Shown in pieces: positions 17,094-24,059 of a DNA stretch of 33,033 nucleotides. The notes beneath the pieces were generated by a model. It was not told where the DNA came from. It saw only the letters and a list, made by a program, of their open reading frames with translations, and did not search any database. Source of the DNA: Parabacteroides sp. (GTDB lineage Bacteria > Bacteroidota > Bacteroidia > Bacteroidales > Tannerellaceae); assembly GCA_028689545.1 (NCBI GenBank), contig JAQVCX010000031.1, positions 1 to 33,033 of the forward strand. Reading direction: 5' to 3'. The translations under genes were made by a program, and so were the position numbers. Each line of letters begins with the position of its first letter. Within the stretch, counting starts at the first letter, position 1.

Positions 17094-19253
17094 TTAAAGT
17101 CTGATCTTACGTTCCACCGTTCCTTCTGCCGTTTTTATCTGGATAAAGTAGATACCGGGCTGGAAACTTCCTAAAGCGACCGGAAAATCCATGGAGGCAG
17201 GTGCCTCTACCTTCTCGCCATACCAACTACGTCCGGCGGCATCGAACACTTGGATGCTGAAAGCGCCCGGGATCTCCGCCCAGCGGATATGAAAACTTCC
17301 GGGGGAAGTGCCGGCGTACACGGATACCGCCTCCTCGGGTTTCTCCTCGAAGATATTTTCCGATGCGGTAGGGATGCCCAATATATCCAGCAAGCCTTTA
17401 TAGGCATCGATCTTCCCCCAGCCCCAACGACTGTTTGGGTAGGTCTCATTCGCCTGGTCTTGAATAGCCGTGCGAGAGAAGATCTCCTTGATATCGTCGG
17501 GAGACAACGTAGGATTCGCTTGCAACCAAAGGGCGATGGTTCCTGTCACGAACGGGCAAGACATGGAAGTACCCTGCATATACCCCCAAGGGTATTCGCT
17601 ATCATTGAAAGAGGAGTACCTGACTTGAAGCTTTCGATCGCCCTCTCCGGCTTCTTCCTCCAGATAATAAGAATTGTAAGAAGAAATCACGAAACAACCC
17701 GGCGCCGTGATATCTGGCTTGATCCGGTTATCGATCGTAGGCCCTACGCTAGAGAATGGCGTGAGCTTACCCAGCTCGCTACCGGGAAAAACGATAGAAT
17801 CTCCTTGTGCGTCCACCCGAAGTAAGCGGCTCGAATAGGCACCTACGGAAATCACGTCGTGGGCGGTAGCCGGAGTGCCGATAGAGAAATCGCCTGTTCC
17901 CGCGGAATACAGAGGGGACATATCATTATCCTTAAATATGCCCATATTTGCCCAAGCCCTGACTGGAGTGCCTTTTGTCGCTACCTGAAGACCAAAGTCT
18001 ATCCCTTTCGCTTTCTCCGGATAAGCAAATACGATCCTAACATTATATTTCTCGTTAAATGGAGACAAGGATGAAGATATCTCAGCGGTGTATTTCAAGG
18101 AATCCGGACCTATAATAGCAAGGGGGATGGATGCCAATACGGTATCAACAGAAAGAAAACCCGTACTGCCCAACATCTCTTTCTTCTCATGATCGTAAAG
18201 ATCCACGTTAATAGCGAAAGATTCCCATGGCTCGTCCGCCCACAGATCAACCACAACGAAAGGATATCTTGTCTGACCGATGAAAGTACGCAAGGTATCG
18301 GATGGAGACATGAGTTCCAGATATTCGGCACTACCCCCGGAATTACCCATAGCGACAGTAATAATTTTGCCCGGACCCACCAACCGATCCAACATTTGGT
18401 CAAACAGACCCGTTCCATCATGCGCGCCCGTGCTACTACCTAAGCTAAGATTGACCACACAAGGCTTACCTGCCTTCTCGCTTTCTTGGAATAGATAATT
18501 TACCCCGTTTACGATATCCGCGTCCTGCATGGTCGTAGCCACGGCCATTATATCGCTCTCATATGCTACCCCTTGATAAGGCGTATCGTATCCTCCACCG
18601 GCCGCGATACCCATTACATGAGAGCCATGCGTATTCTTTTCCGAGTCGAACGAGCATTCATGCTCCAAAATATCCGTTTCCGTAGTATATACGGCGGAGC
18701 TTAAAGGGCTTGTTTGATCCCAAACTCGTTTGAGACGATACGTCTTGCCCTCTTTGTCGTAGAAATTGGGATGCGTGAAGTCAAGACCCTGATCTACCAC
18801 CCCGACTATGACATCCTTCCCCGTATAGGGCTTCGGTAGGTTCTTCCCGGCATAGGCATCCGCCACGTTGGAATAATAACGGGCGGAATCCATGCTCAAC
18901 GTCATCGGTTGGGAGGCCGAGATGTATTGAACGCTGGCCAACTTAGAGAGTGCCTCCACTTGCGACAAGGGAATCAATACCGTAGCGATATCTCCCGCCC
19001 GGGTCTGGACCTGGCAACCCATGGCTTCCACGTCGGTCCAGCCGGCCTCCGTCTCCACTTTCACGAAAGCGGATAGATACTCTCCAGCGACAGCGCCGCG
19101 CAAAGAGGAGCGAGACGTATCCTCCTTCGCCAACTGATCCAAGAGGATGCGGGTGTGGGGAGACATTTTTGAATAAGGGGCATGTTGGGCAGAACCACTG
19201 ATGCCAACCAACGTCGCTAACAGCAACGATAAAAGTGTAGATGTTCTTTTCAT
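17094..19253 (-). CDS. Subtilisin-like serine peptidase (S8) with T9SS type A sorting domain
   Basis: This 719-residue secreted protease has a signal peptide (MKRTSTLLSLLLATLVGISG, cut near SAQ). An inhibitor-like propeptide region lies at about 55-115 (VLIPLSQVEALSKLASVQYI). The S8 catalytic domain carries Asp154 in VGVVDQGLDFTHPNF, His209 in NTHGSHVMGIAAGG and Ser563 in GTSMSCPFVTG. A roughly 200-residue insert lies between His and Ser, which is common in Bacteroidota subtilases. The last 65-70 residues (SIQVFDAAGRSWYGEK ... FQPGIYFIQIKTAEGTVERK) match the T9SS type A C-terminal sorting domain, so the mature enzyme is probably delivered to the cell surface or outside. The frame stays open 26 codons further upstream, but ATG 19253 starts the signal peptide and follows a -7 box at 19275-19282. 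It is the last of the minus-strand peptidase genes. Confidence 0.92.
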   Translation of the reverse strand: MKRTSTLLSLLLATLVGISGSAQHAPYSKMSPHTRILLDQLAKEDTSRSSLRGAVAGEYLSAFVKVETEAGWTDVEAMGCQVQTRAGDIATVLIPLSQVEALSKLASVQYISASQPMTLSMDSARYYSNVADAYAGKNLPKPYTGKDVIVGVVDQGLDFTHPNFYDKEGKTYRLKRVWDQTSPLSSAVYTTETDILEHECSFDSEKNTHGSHVMGIAAGGGYDTPYQGVAYESDIMAVATTMQDADIVNGVNYLFQESEKAGKPCVVNLSLGSSTGAHDGTGLFDQMLDRLVGPGKIITVAMGNSGGSAEYLELMSPSDTLRTFIGQTRYPFVVVDLWADEPWESFAINVDLYDHEKKEMLGSTGFLSVDTVLASIPLAIIGPDSLKYTAEISSSLSPFNEKYNVRIVFAYPEKAKGIDFGLQVATKGTPVRAWANMGIFKDNDMSPLYSAGTGDFSIGTPATAHDVISVGAYSSRLLRVDAQGDSIVFPGSELGKLTPFSSVGPTIDNRIKPDITAPGCFVISSYNSYYLEEEAGEGDRKLQVRYSSFNDSEYPWGYMQGTSMSCPFVTGTIALWLQANPTLSPDDIKEIFSRTAIQDQANETYPNSRWGWGKIDAYKGLLDILGIPTASENIFEEKPEEAVSVYAGTSPGSFHIRWAEIPGAFSIQVFDAAGRSWYGEKVEAPASMDFPVALGSFQPGIYFIQIKTAEGTVERKIRL

Positions 19254-19274
19254 AAGCTTTATTTTAATGTAGCG

Positions 19275-19282
19275 CAAAAATA
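19275..19282 (-). promoter_or_regulatory. -7 promoter element (TATTTTTG) for the subtilase
   Basis: The minus strand has TATTTTTG, an exact TAnnTTTG, 21 bp upstream of the ATG at 19253. No -33 TTTG is seen at the right distance. It also indicates that the subtilase has its own promoter despite following the C1 peptidase. Confidence 0.5.
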
Positions 19283-19378
19283 GAGAGAACAACCACAGCT
19301 TCCGCCTTACCCGCATCGAAGTTTGTGACAAATGAACGCTGACTTATGCCATTTAGTCCAAATGGAGCTCAAACTCGC

Positions 19379-20548
19379 TTAAATCCCCAGTTTAGCCTTG
19401 ATCGCCTTCGGGATAGCGTCCTTATGCACCATGATGTAGATCGTCTTGGCACGGACGAAGCTCTCGGACATGTTCAGGTAGCCGCCGAAGGTATTACGCT
19501 CCGTTCCCCAAGAGTTCTTGGTGATGTAGTACTTCGTGCCGTTCTGGTCCTTGGCGATGCCGGTGAGGTGCATCAAGTGGTCGTCGGTGGTGACGAATGC
19601 CTCGTAACCCTCTTGGCGTACTTCCGGGGTGACGTTTACTTCCGGGAATGGTTTCTCGAACTTGTAGACTTCCTCCAGGCGTTCCTTCTCGTCCATCTTC
19701 TCGAAACGGGCGCGGTCGGTCGTTGAGTAATCGTCCACTTTCTTCACTTCCGGGTTGATCGCCACGCCGTTCTTGAACGAGAAGCCTTTCTCGCTCACGT
19801 CGCCATCCCAGCATACCGTGTAACCATTCTCTAGGGCGTAATCCGCTACTTGCGTCATCTCGTCCAGCGGGAGGTTGTACATTTGCGCGTGCTCCCAGTT
19901 ATCGGGAACCTCTACCTCGAACTTCTGGTAATACGGGTGATGCGTGAAGCTGGTCAGCTCGATGTAATCGTCCATATTCAATCCCAGGGAGGCGGCGAAT
20001 GTCTTCGGGGTATATTCCTTGCCTTGGTAGGTGAATTTCTCCGGGAGCTTGCCCAGGTAGGTGTCGAATAGGTTATTGATCAACTTATCATATTCCGGGC
20101 TGCGTTTCTTCATATCCACGGCGGTAGTGGCGATCGCCCTGAGGTATTTCGCCAGTTCGGAATGGTTGTGACGCTCGGAATCGTAGTGGATACCGGTATA
20201 GACCTCCTCCGGCACGATACCCACTTGCTTGAAGGCGTTCATGAAGGTGTGGGAGAGGCTTCCCTGCCCGATATTGCCCCGGCCTTTGCGCACGTAATTA
20301 TCCTGCAACTGGTTCATGTACTTCTGGCGGACGATGAACATCTCGGAGAGATCGTACGTCCCCTTTCCCATACGGAGCAATTCCGACTCCATGAAAGAGG
20401 TCGTGGCGAAACACCAGCAGGTTCCCGTAGACGCTTGATTCTTTACCGGGGTAGCGGGTACCTTTGCTACATCCGTAAATTGATAACCTTGGGCGAATGT
20501 GCCCAAAGAGCCTAACGCTAAGGCGCATGTTAGAATGAATGTTCTCAT
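19379..20548 (-). CDS. Secreted papain-like cysteine peptidase of the bleomycin hydrolase / aminopeptidase C type (C1B)
   Basis: The 389-residue protein has a signal peptide (MRTFILTCALALGSLGTFAQ). The C1 catalytic site is complete. Gln38 and Cys44 are in VKNQASTGTCWCFA, His327 is in DDHLMHLTGIA and Asn345 is in YITKNSWG. The segment after the Cys (SFMESELLRMGKGTYDLSEMF) and the long helical insert match C1B enzymes, which are normally cytosolic aminopeptidases of about 450 residues. This export-tagged version is the shorter Bacteroidota form. C1B members usually trim N-terminal residues from peptides, so together with the neighbouring C69 dipeptidase and S8 protease it fits a periplasmic peptide-degrading set. 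The upstream 154 bp have no TAnnTTTG on this strand, so it may be read through from the C69 gene across the palindromic element. Confidence 0.88.
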   Translation of the reverse strand: MRTFILTCALALGSLGTFAQGYQFTDVAKVPATPVKNQASTGTCWCFATTSFMESELLRMGKGTYDLSEMFIVRQKYMNQLQDNYVRKGRGNIGQGSLSHTFMNAFKQVGIVPEEVYTGIHYDSERHNHSELAKYLRAIATTAVDMKKRSPEYDKLINNLFDTYLGKLPEKFTYQGKEYTPKTFAASLGLNMDDYIELTSFTHHPYYQKFEVEVPDNWEHAQMYNLPLDEMTQVADYALENGYTVCWDGDVSEKGFSFKNGVAINPEVKKVDDYSTTDRARFEKMDEKERLEEVYKFEKPFPEVNVTPEVRQEGYEAFVTTDDHLMHLTGIAKDQNGTKYYITKNSWGTERNTFGGYLNMSESFVRAKTIYIMVHKDAIPKAIKAKLGI

Positions 20549-20593
20549 TGTATATGAATTTAAGTTTATATGATTATTATTGTTGTTGTTGTA

Positions 20594-20685
20594 GTAGAGA
20601 CGGGGCGTGCCCCGTCTCCCACGGACTGATAGTATTCTTTAGTTGCTATTTTGAGGGTATGAGACGGGGCACGCCCCGTCTCTAC
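20594..20685. repeat. 92-bp miniature element with 25-bp terminal inverted repeats that are themselves palindromic
   Basis: The left end (20594-20618) and right end (20661-20685) are exact reverse complements over 25 bp. Each end also contains a 22-bp near-perfect palindrome, GAGACGGGGC-GT-GCCCCGTCTC on the left and the AC version on the right. The 42-bp interior is unrelated and noncoding. It sits between the C69 and C1 peptidase genes. It is best described as a MITE- or REP-like repeat. It could also act as a transcription attenuator, since each end forms a 10-bp GC-rich hairpin. A short run of TTG/TTA/TAG trinucleotides (about 20572-20597) abuts its left end. Confidence 0.8.
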
Positions 20686-20702
20686 ACTATCGGATGTGGT
20701 GG

Positions 20703-22298
20703 TTAGAACCCTCTCTCGAACTGGGTCCAGAACGTGTCTCCCATCTCTCGCCAACGTAGCATCGTGGCTCCGGCGAAATCGGCGGTATAGCCGGTCAGGT
20801 ATTCCTTGGCGGCCTCCTCGCCTCGCTGGGCAAGGATCTCTTTGTAGCGGTTCTCTACGAAGGGAAGCTCCGCTTGGCCTTTCTCGGTGAAATGGGCGAT
20901 GGAGGCACGCATGCGATCCTTAGTCGCTCCCCAGCGTACGGTAGCCAATTTATTGGCACGGCGGAAAGCCCATACGGCGGCATCTTCCCGATATCGGTGC
21001 TGTCCGCAGATCTTGAAGCAAGCGGGCAGGTCTTTCGTGCCGCAGAAGATGGGGACGCGAGGGCTTTGGCCCGGGTTGTCGTAGGCCATCCATACCACGC
21101 CGCCTATAGCGTCGGGCAGCCAGTCACGCAGTTGGATCACGGTAGAGTAGGAGCATTGCGGCACGGCCACCAAGCGGTAACGTTTCACGGCATCCGGTCT
21201 CAGCCCGTTCAGCATGTTTACCATATCCATTGTCATCCAAGGATTGGCGACGGGGCTGACGATGGTATCCGTCTCGTTCGTCTCCTTGTTCTTCACGGCT
21301 ACCTTGAGGTTCTTCGTCATATCGTATTCCGTGCCCTCGTAGGTCTCGGAGAGGAGTGCCATCACGTCGGTAGCGGCCACGGGCTTCTCCGGCTTCACGC
21401 TGAAGGGCAGTTCCTCGCTCTCGTAAGAGAGGCCGAGGGAGGGGGCGAGCTTATTCAGGATAAAGAACTCGCGGATGTTGAAGGCTTTCTTGCCGCCGCC
21501 GTAGGCTTCCCAGAAGCGGAAGGGTTTCTTGCCGTCCCAGAAGCCGAGCCGTTTGGCTGCCTCGAATACGTTGGCGGAGGCCATGCAGTTCTCCGTGTCC
21601 TTGGGGTCTACCTTGGAGATACGGGGGATATTGGCCGATACGCCCACATGATCGTCGGGGATGCGGATTGCCGCCCATACGCCACCAATCTTGTCCGGTC
21701 CCTCGCCGAATACCTCGAAATGCCATACCTCTTTCGGATCGGCGATGGTGAGGCACTCGCCCCAGTCGCCGTAGCCGTATTTCTCGATCAGCTGGCCCAT
21801 CAGGCGGATAGCGTCGCGGGCGGTGGTGCAGCGTTGCAGGGCGATGCGCTCTAGCTCCTCGATCATGAACATGCCTTTCTTGTTCACGAGTTCTCGCCGG
21901 CCGCTGATGGTTGTCTCGCCGATACCCAGTTGCTTCTCGTTGAGGCAGGGGTAGGCGGTGTTGAGAAACTGGTAAGTAGAACGGGCCTCGGGGAGGGAGC
22001 CTTTCAGGGTCATTCCCCGCGTGCCCTCGGCGTACTCGGTGTGCATGCGCCCGGTATAGACCGTGGCGGTGGTGTCGTGATCGTAGGAGGCAGAGGGGAT
22101 GATGTCCATCCAGGTGCGGTAATTACTGTCGCAGGTGTGGCTGGTCATCACGGAGCCGTCCGCCGAGGCCTTCTTGCCGACCATGATGCTGGTGCAGCTC
22201 TCCGGGTTCAACACCGGCTCTGGATACTGGATTTCTTGCGCCGAGGCCGCGGACAGGCTGGCGCAGATCATAAGAACGTAAGTAAAAAGTTTCTTCAT
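20703..22298 (-). CDS. Secreted C69-family dipeptidase
   Basis: The 531-residue protein is an N-terminal-nucleophile peptidase of family C69 (PepD-like), which cleaves dipeptides. A signal peptide (MKKLFTYVLMICASLSAASA) is followed by a short segment and then Cys35 in PESCTSIMVGKKASADGSVM. Cys35 is the expected nucleophile, exposed by removal of the preceding residues. Supporting family motifs are TSHTCDSNYRTWMDIIP, TSISGRRELVN-like ETTISGRRELVN, GYGDWGECLTIADPKEVWHF and ANIPRISKVDP. The C-terminus (TQFERGF) is complete. The preceding susD stop is 329 bp upstream with hairpins between, and the C1 peptidase follows after 154 bp. Export of both neighbouring peptidases suggests that peptides taken in by SusCD could be cut in the periplasm. 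Confidence 0.92.
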   Translation of the reverse strand: MKKLFTYVLMICASLSAASAQEIQYPEPVLNPESCTSIMVGKKASADGSVMTSHTCDSNYRTWMDIIPSASYDHDTTATVYTGRMHTEYAEGTRGMTLKGSLPEARSTYQFLNTAYPCLNEKQLGIGETTISGRRELVNKKGMFMIEELERIALQRCTTARDAIRLMGQLIEKYGYGDWGECLTIADPKEVWHFEVFGEGPDKIGGVWAAIRIPDDHVGVSANIPRISKVDPKDTENCMASANVFEAAKRLGFWDGKKPFRFWEAYGGGKKAFNIREFFILNKLAPSLGLSYESEELPFSVKPEKPVAATDVMALLSETYEGTEYDMTKNLKVAVKNKETNETDTIVSPVANPWMTMDMVNMLNGLRPDAVKRYRLVAVPQCSYSTVIQLRDWLPDAIGGVVWMAYDNPGQSPRVPIFCGTKDLPACFKICGQHRYREDAAVWAFRRANKLATVRWGATKDRMRASIAHFTEKGQAELPFVENRYKEILAQRGEEAAKEYLTGYTADFAGATMLRWREMGDTFWTQFERGF

Positions 22299-22389
22299 CT
22301 CATTTGTTTTTTATTTGTTGTATTTTCAGCTTATTCATAATCGATAGCCCGGATATTGTTTACCGGATGATACTCTTTTATCTCAATCG

Positions 22390-22397
22390 CAAAATTA
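22390..22397 (-). promoter_or_regulatory. Candidate -7 promoter element (TAATTTTG) for the C69 dipeptidase
   Basis: TAATTTTG on the minus strand fits TAnnTTTG and lies 92 bp upstream of the ATG at 22298. No -33 TTTG is found at the expected place. The leader would be about 85 nt. Confidence 0.4.
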
Positions 22398-22504
22398 ATG
22401 ATTTATCTCCGATGTCCGCTCTCGCCGGGAGGCTAGATGCGCCTCATCGGGTTCGATTTTTTCTCGGGGGGAGATCCTACGGCGTACAATGTAAGGATAA
22501 ATAT

Positions 22505-22523
22505 CGGATCGGCAAGCGATCCG
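22505..22523 (-). terminator. 7-bp GC-rich hairpin with GCAAG loop
   Basis: CGGATCG (22505-22511) and CGATCCG (22517-22523) pair perfectly around a 5-nt loop. It lies about 105 bp after the susD stop, behind the larger hairpin at 22553-22585. It is probably a secondary part of the terminator region; no T-run follows. Confidence 0.4.
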
Positions 22524-22552
22524 GGGGGCTTATGCGCCTTGGGGGATGGGAA

Positions 22553-22585
22553 AAGGCGGGGGAACCATCTCGGTCCCCTCGCCTT
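22553..22585 (-). terminator. Terminator hairpin after susD
   Basis: AAGGCGGGGG and its partner CCCCTCGCCTT form a stem of about 14 bp with one G-T pair and one mismatch around a 5-nt loop. The hairpin starts 41 bp after the susD stop on the minus strand, and a TTTTCCC stretch follows. This strong GC stem probably ends the susCD transcript, so the C69 gene needs its own promoter. The surrounding 328-bp gap (22299-22626) contains no credible gene. Confidence 0.6.
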
Positions 22586-22626
22586 GAAGTCTTGGCGCTA
22601 GAGAGTGTGTGTTTAATATTTCCCTG

Positions 22627-24045
22627 TCAATTGCTCAAAGCCGTATTGACCGTTGTCTCGTACAGCGGGAACGCCCAGCAGTAAGTCGTGCGGTCGGCGG
22701 GGGTGGCCACCACCGTCCAGCCGCCGTCGGTGAGCGGGTGGCGGTAGTCCTCGGCGCGGCGGGAGATGTCGTATCCTCTCAGGCCCTCACCGAGGAACTC
22801 CCAGCGACGTTCGTTGTCGATGGCGGTCCAGAGGGCAGTGCCGCTCTCTGCGTAGGTCACCAGCGGGTCGGCGGACTGGGCGATGGAGCGTATGCGGACT
22901 TGCTTGAGGTATTCCTTGGCCTTCGTCTCGTCTCCTTTATTATAATAGCACTCGGAGAGATTCAACAGGATCTCGGCGTAGCGGAAGATGGGGATCCACT
23001 CGTAGCGGGTGGAGTACTCGTTGAATTTCTCGCAATAAGTGTAGCCGTTCGCGTCGTTGTAGAGGAAGCCCGTACGTGCGTCGGCCTCCACGCCGTAGGT
23101 CGTGGCGATGCCGTTGATGTTGTTCACGCAGGTGATCTGCCCGGCCGAGTGGCAGAGGAAGCTGACCGGGTGGGCCTGGCTTCCGGACTTATCGGTGTCC
23201 GCCATCGGGATGGAGAAGATGTTCTCGGCGGTCTGCGCGTAGGGCGAGTCGAACATCGTCGAGATGGAGGAGATTAGGCTGAACCCTTCTATCTGCCGGG
23301 CCTCGGCGATGGCGTTGTCCCAATCTTGCATGCACATGTATACCCTCATGCGCAGGGCGTGTACGGCGGCTTGGGAAGCCTTGGTGGAGCTGAATCCATC
23401 GGCACCGAATCCCGTGGGCAGGGCGGAGCAGTCCTCCGTGTCGGCGAGGATCTGGGCGAGTACCTGCGAGATGGTTGAGGCGGGGCACTCGTTCTCGCCC
23501 GCTCCGGTCACGGCCTTGACGCGCATCGGGATATTGCTGGCGTTGGCATCGTAGGCGTAGGGCTGCCCGAACAGCTGGCTCAGGAAGAAGAAGGATATGG
23601 AGCGGATGAACTTGCACTCCTGCACGTAGGCCTTGGCGGTGGCATCGTCGCAGGGCAGGCTTGCGGCGTAGGCATCCTCGATGTCGTCGATGATCGTGTT
23701 TGCGTAGTTGATGCCTAGGTAGGCGCGGTAGAACATATAGTCGTTCTCGATGGTGGAGGAATTCACGGCGTGGCTGTAGGTGTCGCGCATGGTGTAGCCG
23801 TTGTTGCCATAGTTGATCATGTCGTCCGAGCGGTTGTCGCCGGCATCGGTTACGAATCCTCCGAGGAAATACTGGTTCTTGGCGCGTGCGTAGACGCCCT
23901 CTACGGCCGCCTCCAGGCGCTCGGCGCTGGAGAAGATGCTCTCCTCGCTGATCTGAAGCTCGGGAGATCTCTCGATGAAATCGTCGCTGCAAGCGGTAGC
24001 CAGGCAAAGGACGGCTACCGCGCTATATAAGATACTTTTTTTCAT
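22627..24045 (-). CDS. SusD/RagB-family outer-membrane nutrient-binding lipoprotein
   Basis: The 472-residue lipoprotein carries the lipobox LATAC with Cys19, followed by SDDF, which suits surface display. The N-terminal SusD-like domain includes ERLEAAVEGVYARAK, and the TPR-like RagB/SusD fold runs through KAYVQECKFIRSISFFFLSQLFG, FRYAEILLNLSECYYNKG and ERRWEFLGEGLRGYDI. The final 'PLYETTVNTALSN' lacks the usual LWPIP...NP(G)Y ending but occupies the same place. SusD proteins cap the SusC channel and bind ligand. It is the second gene of the pair, 14 bp after susC. No glycosidase, anti-sigma or hybrid two-component gene adjoins. Peptidases do, so a peptide or glycopeptide ligand is inferred, as for RagB in Porphyromonas gingivalis. 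Confidence 0.92.
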   Translation of the reverse strand: MKKSILYSAVAVLCLATACSDDFIERSPELQISEESIFSSAERLEAAVEGVYARAKNQYFLGGFVTDAGDNRSDDMINYGNNGYTMRDTYSHAVNSSTIENDYMFYRAYLGINYANTIIDDIEDAYAASLPCDDATAKAYVQECKFIRSISFFFLSQLFGQPYAYDANASNIPMRVKAVTGAGENECPASTISQVLAQILADTEDCSALPTGFGADGFSSTKASQAAVHALRMRVYMCMQDWDNAIAEARQIEGFSLISSISTMFDSPYAQTAENIFSIPMADTDKSGSQAHPVSFLCHSAGQITCVNNINGIATTYGVEADARTGFLYNDANGYTYCEKFNEYSTRYEWIPIFRYAEILLNLSECYYNKGDETKAKEYLKQVRIRSIAQSADPLVTYAESGTALWTAIDNERRWEFLGEGLRGYDISRRAEDYRHPLTDGGWTVVATPADRTTYCWAFPLYETTVNTALSN

Positions 24046-24059
24046 TGTCGTTTACGAAT

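Noticed and set aside
19254..19331. Earlier start of the subtilase
   Set aside because: The extension is basic and hydrophobic without family support, includes the -7 box region, and moves the signal peptide inside; MKRTSTLL at 19253 is a normal start.
20572..20597. TTA/TTG/TAG trinucleotide run as a phase-variation tract
   Set aside because: The run is mixed and only about 26 bp, not a pure repeat, and lies outside any coding frame or promoter spacer that I can identify.
20874..21854. 326-codon plus-strand open frame opposite the C69 dipeptidase
   Set aside because: It is antisense to a complete recognised enzyme in a GC-rich region; the translation is low-complexity H/G/V/R-rich and matches no family.
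22299..22626. Small gene between susD and the C69 dipeptidase
   Set aside because: Plus-strand frames here (for example from 22304) are low-quality and run into susD antisense; hairpins and a -7 box explain the stretch better.
23189..24007. 272-codon minus-strand frame within susD
   Set aside because: It is a +1 shadow of susD, very Arg/His/Pro-rich, with no start context or domain.
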